DNA of 9,426 nt from Roseovarius sp. (lineage in GTDB: Bacteria; Pseudomonadota; Alphaproteobacteria; Rhodobacterales; Rhodobacteraceae). The stretch is from contig JAASSQ010000112.1 of the NCBI GenBank assembly GCA_021767845.1, positions 1 to 9,426 of the forward strand, written 5' to 3'. This document shows, piece by piece, positions 5,453 through 9,426 of this stretch. The stretch's first letter is position 1, and the number at the start of each line of letters is the position of its first letter. The position numbers and the translations under genes were made by a program. A model generated the notes under the pieces. It worked only from the letters and a program-made list of their open reading frames with translations. It ran no database searches and was not told where the DNA came from.

Positions 5453-6295
5453 ATGACCGAACCTGCCGATGCCGCCGCGCGCCGTGCCGTGCGCCCCGTG
5501 ATCTGCTATCCGAACGAGACCCTGCCGGCCCCCGACATGACGCTTTATGCAACGGCGCGGCAGGGCGCCCGCAAGGTGGACGAGGTGCTGGTCCAGCCGC
5601 GCGACGCCGCCTGTTTCCGGGTCGCGGCGGGGCAGTTCTTTCGGATTTCATCGGTCGAGGGCCCGCAGGTTGGCGATCTGAACCTGTGGAATGCCGATGA
5701 CCTCGCCGAGCGGTTCTATTCGGGAAAGTCGCGGGCCTTGCATGGCACGCATCTGACGACCGGCGAGCGGATGTGGTCGAGCTTTCCCTACCTGCGGCCG
5801 ATGGCGACCATCGTGGAGGATACGCTGGACTGGTACGGGATAGACGAGTTCGGTGGCTCGGTTCACGATGTCATCGGCACACGCTGCGATCCCTATACCG
5901 GCAATCTGCTGAGCGGGGCGCAGTATCACCGTTGCTGCCATTCCAACCTGACGCGGGCATTGGCCGATGAAATGGACATGCCATTGGCCGAGGCCGAACG
6001 CCATGTGCATGACGTGCTGAACGTGTTCATGTGCACCGGGTTTACCCGCGACACGGGGCAGTATTTCATGAAAGCCAGCCCGGTCCGCCCCGGCGATCAT
6101 CTGGAATTCTTCGCCGAGATCGACCTTCTGGGTGCGCTCAGCGCCTGTCCGGGCGGGGATTGCTCGGCCGAGCATTCAAGCGATACGGCGGCTTGCCATC
6201 CCCTGCTGGTCGAGGTTTTCGAAGCGCGCGACGGTGCGCTTGAAGGGTGGCACAGACCTGCCGTCAATGGATACGATCACACCCACGGGCGCTAA
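5453..6295 (+). CDS. DUF1989 / urea carboxylase-associated family protein
   Basis: The 280-residue protein matches the DUF1989 family (PF09347). Visible family features are GDLNLWNADD at 74-83, HDVIGTRCDPY around 139-148, C161-C162-H163-S-N165, NVFMCTGF at 190-197, SPVRPGDHLEFFAEIDLL at 209-226 and the C232-P pair. H139, C145 and C161/C162 are reasonable metal ligands. Two DUF1989 paralogues beside guanidine carboxylase have been assigned as carboxyguanidine deiminase (CgdAB), but here there is a single copy with no carboxylase or transporter nearby, so that role should not be transferred. The ATG follows AAGGGA (5443-5448), ten bases after the membrane protein gene. It converges with chrR, six bases between the two stop codons. 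The substrate is unknown. Confidence 0.88.
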   Translation: MTEPADAAARRAVRPVICYPNETLPAPDMTLYATARQGARKVDEVLVQPRDAACFRVAAGQFFRISSVEGPQVGDLNLWNADDLAERFYSGKSRALHGTHLTTGERMWSSFPYLRPMATIVEDTLDWYGIDEFGGSVHDVIGTRCDPYTGNLLSGAQYHRCCHSNLTRALADEMDMPLAEAERHVHDVLNVFMCTGFTRDTGQYFMKASPVRPGDHLEFFAEIDLLGALSACPGGDCSAEHSSDTAACHPLLVEVFEARDGALEGWHRPAVNGYDHTHGR

Positions 6296-6301
6296 GCGCA
6301 C

Positions 6302-6961
6302 TCAGATCCGCAGGAATGGCTGCGCGATGCGCGGGATCAGGCCCTTGAATTTCAGCGGCGCGTCGGTGGCCGCGAGGCAGATGCAATCCTCGCCGATATC
6401 CGCGACCGGCGTATGATCCAGATCCTCGTTGGCGACCTCGATGTCGCCGGGGCCGAAATGGTCCATCTCGTCCCTGAAGGCGCCTTGCAACACAAGGGTC
6501 AGTTCCGTGCCCGCGTGGCCGTGGTCCGGCACCGCCGCCCCGGCCGGGATGTAGAGCAGCCGCGCACTGGCATCACGCGCGGTGGGCAGGATCGCTTGTT
6601 TCACGCCCATGCCCACGTTTTTCCATTTCACCGCGTCGATATCGCCCCCCACGTAATCGCGCAGGGGGGCGGGCAGCATGCCCTTTGACTTGCCGCGGGC
6701 GGGGGCGTCCGTGATGCGGGCGGGATTGCCCGCCTTGATGCGTGCCATGGTCGCCTCGAGGCTGTCAGCCGCCAGTTCCGCCCCCTTGCACTCGTCCATC
6801 AGGGCGCCGCCCATCGTATCGAAGGCGCCCAACCGGGCGCGGCATTCGTCGCACATCGAGATATGCGTGGCCACCGCCAGGCTGAACGCCTCGGGCAGGG
6901 TACCCGCGGAGTAGGCCATCAGCAGCGCGTCGGTCAGGTGATGTTTGATCTGGTCGGTCAT
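6302..6961 (-). CDS. chrR: Zinc-dependent anti-sigma factor ChrR
   Basis: The 219-residue protein binds RpoE and keeps it inactive until singlet oxygen or related stress triggers its release and ChrR turnover. The N-terminal anti-sigma domain (about 1-85) has the zinc motif formed by H7/H8, H33, C37 and C40 (ATHISMCDEC). The C-terminal cupin domain (about 100-210) has PDHGHAGTE and DHTPVA, placing H147, H149, E153 and H183 as the second metal site. All of these correspond to R. sphaeroides ChrR ligands with a constant offset (+2 in the first domain, +6 in the second), and the whole protein aligns well with ChrR as I remember it. It starts seven bases after the rpoE stop with only a weak ribosome binding site, implying coupled translation. 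No broken residue was seen. Confidence 0.96.
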   Translation of the reverse strand: MTDQIKHHLTDALLMAYSAGTLPEAFSLAVATHISMCDECRARLGAFDTMGGALMDECKGAELAADSLEATMARIKAGNPARITDAPARGKSKGMLPAPLRDYVGGDIDAVKWKNVGMGVKQAILPTARDASARLLYIPAGAAVPDHGHAGTELTLVLQGAFRDEMDHFGPGDIEVANEDLDHTPVADIGEDCICLAATDAPLKFKGLIPRIAQPFLRI

Positions 6962-6968
6962 GTTTTCT

Positions 6969-7520
6969 TCACTTCATTGCGTGGCGCAGGCGGTCCAGCG
7001 CCAATCGTATCCTCGATTTGATCGTGCCCAAGGGCAGACCCGTCTGTTCGGCAATTTCGCTATGGCTCAGATCGCCGAAATAGGCCTGTTCGATCAATAT
7101 CCTCTGTTTATCGGGCAGGGCCGAGATGGCCTTTCCCAGATGTTCGCTTTCCTGTTGCAGGGCCAGGATATCGGCCTGGTCGGGTTCCGATTCGGGCCCC
7201 CAGGGCAGATCCTCGGGCTCGGGCCGCTTCTGTTTGCGGATCGCGTCGATCTTGCGGTTCCGCGCGATCGTGAAGATCCATGTCGCCGCGCTGGCGCGGC
7301 TGGGATCGAACAGATGCGCCTTCTGCCACAGTGTCGCCATCACGTCCTGCGTGCATTCCTCGGCCATCGAGGCGTCGGCGCCCGAGCGCATCAGGAACGC
7401 CTTCACGCGCGGGGCGAAGTGATGAAACAGCTCTGCAAAGGCCGCTTGATCCTGCGCATCGCGGATGCGTGCAATACACGCGACCCAGTCTTCGTTTTCC
7501 TTTTCCCGTCCGTTCGTCAC
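6969..7520 (-). CDS. rpoE: ECF sigma factor RpoE (ECF11, ChrR-controlled)
   Basis: The GTG at 7520-7518 gives a 183-residue sigma factor. Region 2 spans about residues 25-95 (AAFAELFHHFAPRVKAFLMR and ASAATWIFTIARNRKIDAIR). Region 4 spans about 125-180 (LPDKQRILIEQAYFGDLSHS and TGLPLGTIKSRIRLALDRLR). Similarity to R. sphaeroides RpoE is very high from memory. An in-frame ATG at 7625 would add 35 residues with no family counterpart and would lie at the predicted transcription start, so GTG is chosen; it leaves a leader of about 100 bases. A modest CGGAA lies nine bases upstream of GTG. RpoE directs RNA polymerase to photooxidative-stress promoters, including its own, and is co-transcribed with chrR. 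Confidence 0.95.
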   Translation of the reverse strand: MTNGREKENEDWVACIARIRDAQDQAAFAELFHHFAPRVKAFLMRSGADASMAEECTQDVMATLWQKAHLFDPSRASAATWIFTIARNRKIDAIRKQKRPEPEDLPWGPESEPDQADILALQQESEHLGKAISALPDKQRILIEQAYFGDLSHSEIAEQTGLPLGTIKSRIRLALDRLRHAMK

Positions 7521-7629
7521 GTCCGTTGATTCCGGCCTGCTGCATTTACTTCCGCAGGGTTTAGCACGCGCCCGGATCGGGGGCGAGGGCATCACCGGCA
7601 CAACAGGCTGTGTATCTTGCAGCATATTT

Positions 7630-7659
7630 GGCTTACGGCAGACCCCTGCAGTCGGATCA
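7630..7659 (-). promoter_or_regulatory. Autoregulated RpoE-type promoter of rpoE-chrR
   Basis: On the minus strand TGATCC (7659-7654) is followed, after exactly 18 bases, by TAAGCC (7635-7630). This fits the R. sphaeroides RpoE consensus as I know it (TGATCC, about 18 bases, TAAGA), with the first four bases of the -10 matching. A run of eight Ts on the minus strand (complement of 7669-7676) lies just upstream of the -35 and could act as an UP-like element. The predicted start site is near 7623-7625. Confidence 0.75.
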
Positions 7660-7696
7660 CTACCCCGTAAAAAAAATCTGCGGGCTGTTTTTCATC

Positions 7697-7702
7697 TGAT
7701 CC
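7697..7702 (+). promoter_or_regulatory. Outward-facing TGATCC box before the FAD oxidoreductase gene
   Basis: TGATCC on the plus strand is the same -35 hexamer as in the rpoE promoter and points toward the gene at 7755. At 18-base spacing the sequence is TTCCT, which is not a good -10; TAATTT occurs at only 13 bases (7716-7721). In R. sphaeroides the gene divergent from rpoE belongs to the RpoE regulon, so a functional site is plausible, but the core promoter here is non-canonical. Confidence 0.35.
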
Positions 7703-7754
7703 GCGTGCCGGACCGTAATTTTCCTGAATGATTGACAAGGACTGACCAAATACA

Positions 7755-9059
7755 ATGCCATTCGAGACAGGTGCGCTGACGCGCAAGAAGATTGCCGTGA
7801 TCGGTGCAGGAATTTCCGGGATGGGCGCGGCATACGAGCTGGGGGATGCGCATGACGTGACCCTGTTCGAGGCCGAGCCGAGGTTGGGCGGCCATGCGCG
7901 GACCATCGTTGCGGGCAGGCGCGGGGATCAGCCCGTCGATACCGGGTTCATCGTGTTCAACCGGGTGAATTACCCCAACCTCGTGAGGATTTTCGAGCGG
8001 CTGGACGTGCAGGTGGTTGAAAGCAACATGAGCTTCGGCGCCTCGGTGCGCGGTGGCGCTATGGAATACGGGCTGGCCAGCATGCGCGCGGTGTTCGCGC
8101 AGCGGCGCAACGCGGTGAACCCCCGGTTCCTGGGGATGCTGCGCGACATTTTCCGGTTCAACGCGCAGGCGCCCGCCAAGGCGATGTCCCACAAGAACCT
8201 GAGCATCGCGGAATTCCTGGACGAACTGGGGACCGGCGACTGGTTTCGCGACTATTACCTTATGCCGCTGTCGGGCGCGATCTGGTCCACGCCGAAGGAG
8301 CGGATCATGGATTTCCCGGCCCAGGCCCTGATCCGGTTTTTCGAAAACCACGCGCTGATGAACTATTCGGGCCAGCATCAGTGGTACACGGTGCAGGGTG
8401 GGTCGATCTCTTACGTGACGCGGCTGGAACAGGCGCTGCGCGCGCAAGGCGTGCAGATGCGGCTTGGTTGCCCGATCGAGGCGGTGCGTCGTGGCCCTGC
8501 GCAGGCCGAGGTGAAGACCCACGGGGCCGAATGGGAGCGGTTCGACGAGGTGATCTTCGCCACCCATTCGGACGATTCCCTGCGGTTGCTGGCAGATCCG
8601 ACCGAGACCGAGGCCAAGGCCCTTGGCGCGATCGGGTATCAACCGAATGACGTGGTGCTTCATGCCGACGAAAACGTGATGCCGAAGAAGCGGGCTGTCT
8701 GGTCGTCGTGGAACTATTCCGAGACCCCCGCTAAGCGGTCGGGGCAGATCGACATCACCTACTGGATGAACCGCCTTCAGCCCATTCCCAAGGATGATCC
8801 GCTGTTCGTCACGCTCAACTCCACCCGCCCGATCCGCGAGGAGTTGATCTACGACCAGGTGACCATGCGCCATCCGGTCTACGATCTCGACGCGCTCAAG
8901 GCGCAGGAGGCCGTGCGCGCGATCAACGGTCAGAACAACACGTGGTTCTGCGGGGCATGGATGCGAAACGGGTTTCACGAAGACGGCCTCGCCAGCGGGA
9001 TCGACGTGGCCGAGGCGATTGCCGCGCGCGGGGCGGTTCCTGCGGTGGCGGCGGAATGA
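7755..9059 (+). CDS. FAD-dependent oxidoreductase (COG2907-type, amine-oxidase fold), RpoE-linked
   Basis: The 434-residue flavoprotein has an N-terminal Rossmann motif, IAVIGAGISGMGAAYEL (G17, G19, G22), then E39 and RLGGHA at 43-48, typical of the amine-oxidase/phytoene-desaturase superfamily. The C-terminal FAD motif is WFCGAWMRNGFHEDGLASG (about 397-415). No membrane segment is evident. Family members commonly sit beside DUF1365 and cyclopropane-fatty-acid synthase genes. In R. sphaeroides the RpoE-divergent homologue (RSP_1091 region) has been tied to RpoE-dependent stress and, as I recall, to desaturation in furan fatty acid synthesis (UfaD). Acting on membrane acyl chains is therefore the best guess, from family and context only. 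The start is ATG with a distant AAGGA at 7737-7741. Its stop overlaps the next start (ATGA), indicating an operon. Confidence 0.9.
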   Translation: MPFETGALTRKKIAVIGAGISGMGAAYELGDAHDVTLFEAEPRLGGHARTIVAGRRGDQPVDTGFIVFNRVNYPNLVRIFERLDVQVVESNMSFGASVRGGAMEYGLASMRAVFAQRRNAVNPRFLGMLRDIFRFNAQAPAKAMSHKNLSIAEFLDELGTGDWFRDYYLMPLSGAIWSTPKERIMDFPAQALIRFFENHALMNYSGQHQWYTVQGGSISYVTRLEQALRAQGVQMRLGCPIEAVRRGPAQAEVKTHGAEWERFDEVIFATHSDDSLRLLADPTETEAKALGAIGYQPNDVVLHADENVMPKKRAVWSSWNYSETPAKRSGQIDITYWMNRLQPIPKDDPLFVTLNSTRPIREELIYDQVTMRHPVYDLDALKAQEAVRAINGQNNTWFCGAWMRNGFHEDGLASGIDVAEAIAARGAVPAVAAE

Positions 9060-9426
9060 CGGCGGTGGATCATATTGCCGGCCATACGTGGCACGGACGC
9101 AAGGGCGCGATCGAGAACGCCTTTCGCTATGGCATCGACTACGTTCTGCTGGATGCCGAGCGCCCTGCCAAAGCGCCGTGGCTGTTCGGGCGCAACCGGG
9201 CCGGGCTGGCCTCGATCCGGGATCGCGACCATGGCGGGGCGCCGGGCCACGGGCGCGGCGCGGCCTGGGTGCGCGAGGTACTGGTGGCGCATGATCTGCC
9301 CGATCCGGTGCGGATCGAGTTGCTGGCGCAGCCGCGTATCCTGGGCCACGTGTTCAACCCCGTCTCGTTCTGGATTTGCCGGGACGCGGCAGAGCGGGTA
9401 CGCGTCATCATCGCCGAGGTGACGAA
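9056..9426 (+). CDS. DUF1365 family protein, N-terminal part (runs off the window)
   Basis: The frame opens at ATG 9056, overlapping the previous stop by ATGA, and stays open to the window end, so 123 residues are visible. Family features are HGRKGAIENAFRYGIDYVLLD (about 13-33), LFGRNRAGLASIRDRDHG (about 44-61) and the hallmark LLAQPRILGHVFNPVSFWIC (about 89-108), followed by VIIAEV. DUF1365 (COG3496) proteins have no settled biochemical role. They are repeatedly found with COG2907 flavoproteins and cyclopropane-fatty-acid-synthase-like methyltransferases, so a part in lipid modification under RpoE control is likely. The C-terminal half is outside the window. Confidence 0.92.
   Translation, partial: MTAVDHIAGHTWHGRKGAIENAFRYGIDYVLLDAERPAKAPWLFGRNRAGLASIRDRDHGGAPGHGRGAAWVREVLVAHDLPDPVRIELLAQPRILGHVFNPVSFWICRDAAERVRVIIAEVT

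Noticed and set aside
6289..6299. GCGCT-A-AGCGC palindrome between the convergent DUF1989 and chrR genes
   Set aside because: It is too short and has no loop or T run, so it cannot be a bidirectional terminator; probably chance in GC-rich sequence.
7523..7625. N-terminal 35-residue extension of RpoE from the ATG at 7625
   Set aside because: The extension has no counterpart in the family and begins at the predicted RpoE-dependent transcription start; the GTG at 7520 gives the expected length.
7692..8978. 428-residue open frame on the minus strand opposite the FAD oxidoreductase gene
   Set aside because: It is a shadow of a clear flavoprotein gene with both FAD motifs; the antisense product shows no family features.

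Overview
The window looks like a chromosomal segment of an alphaproteobacterium of the family Rhodobacteraceae (Rhodobacter/Roseobacter lineage). The evidence is a GC-rich sequence with strong G/C third-position bias, a mesaconyl-CoA hydratase gene of the ethylmalonyl-CoA pathway directly upstream of an sdhCDAB operon, and a zinc-dependent ChrR/RpoE (ECF11) pair whose proteins closely resemble those of Rhodobacter sphaeroides as I remember them. No tRNA, rRNA, insertion sequence, phage gene or CRISPR array is visible. Most of the window is conserved core genome.

Layout. 4-1035 (+) encodes mesaconyl-CoA hydratase (mch). 1036-1356 is a 321-base regulatory gap with three copies of a TTGTGATCAC dyad. 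Two of them form a nested inverted repeat with perfect 18-base arms. 1357-4759 (+) is sdhC-sdhD-sdhA-sdhB, the whole of respiratory complex II, with gaps of 12, 19 and 30 bases and a clear intrinsic terminator at 4781-4811. 4918-5082 (+) is a 54-residue protein of unknown function with its own ribosome binding site and a promoter-proximal CTGC-N3-GCAG palindrome. 5236-6295 (+) is a two-gene unit: a TTG-initiated 68-residue membrane protein with a cysteine cluster, then a DUF1989 (urea carboxylase-associated family) protein. It ends six bases from the end of the convergent chrR gene. 6302-7520 (-) is chrR-rpoE, transcribed leftward from a promoter at 7630-7659 that has the TGATCC-N18-TAAG form expected for RpoE itself. 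Divergent from it, 7755-9426 (+) holds an FAD-dependent oxidoreductase overlapping a DUF1365 protein that runs off the window.

How the genes fit together. Mch works in the ethylmalonyl-CoA pathway for acetyl-CoA assimilation, whose products include glyoxylate and succinyl-CoA. Succinyl-CoA flows through succinate to the SDH complex encoded next door, so co-location of mch and sdh makes metabolic sense. The right third is a singlet-oxygen/photooxidative stress module: ChrR holds RpoE inactive, RpoE activates its own operon, and the divergent FAD-oxidoreductase/DUF1365 pair belongs to gene sets associated in relatives with modified (cyclopropane-type and furan) fatty acids.

The least explained parts are the nested palindrome before sdhC, the 54-residue protein with a PhaR-like site, and the solitary DUF1989 gene paired with a tiny membrane protein.
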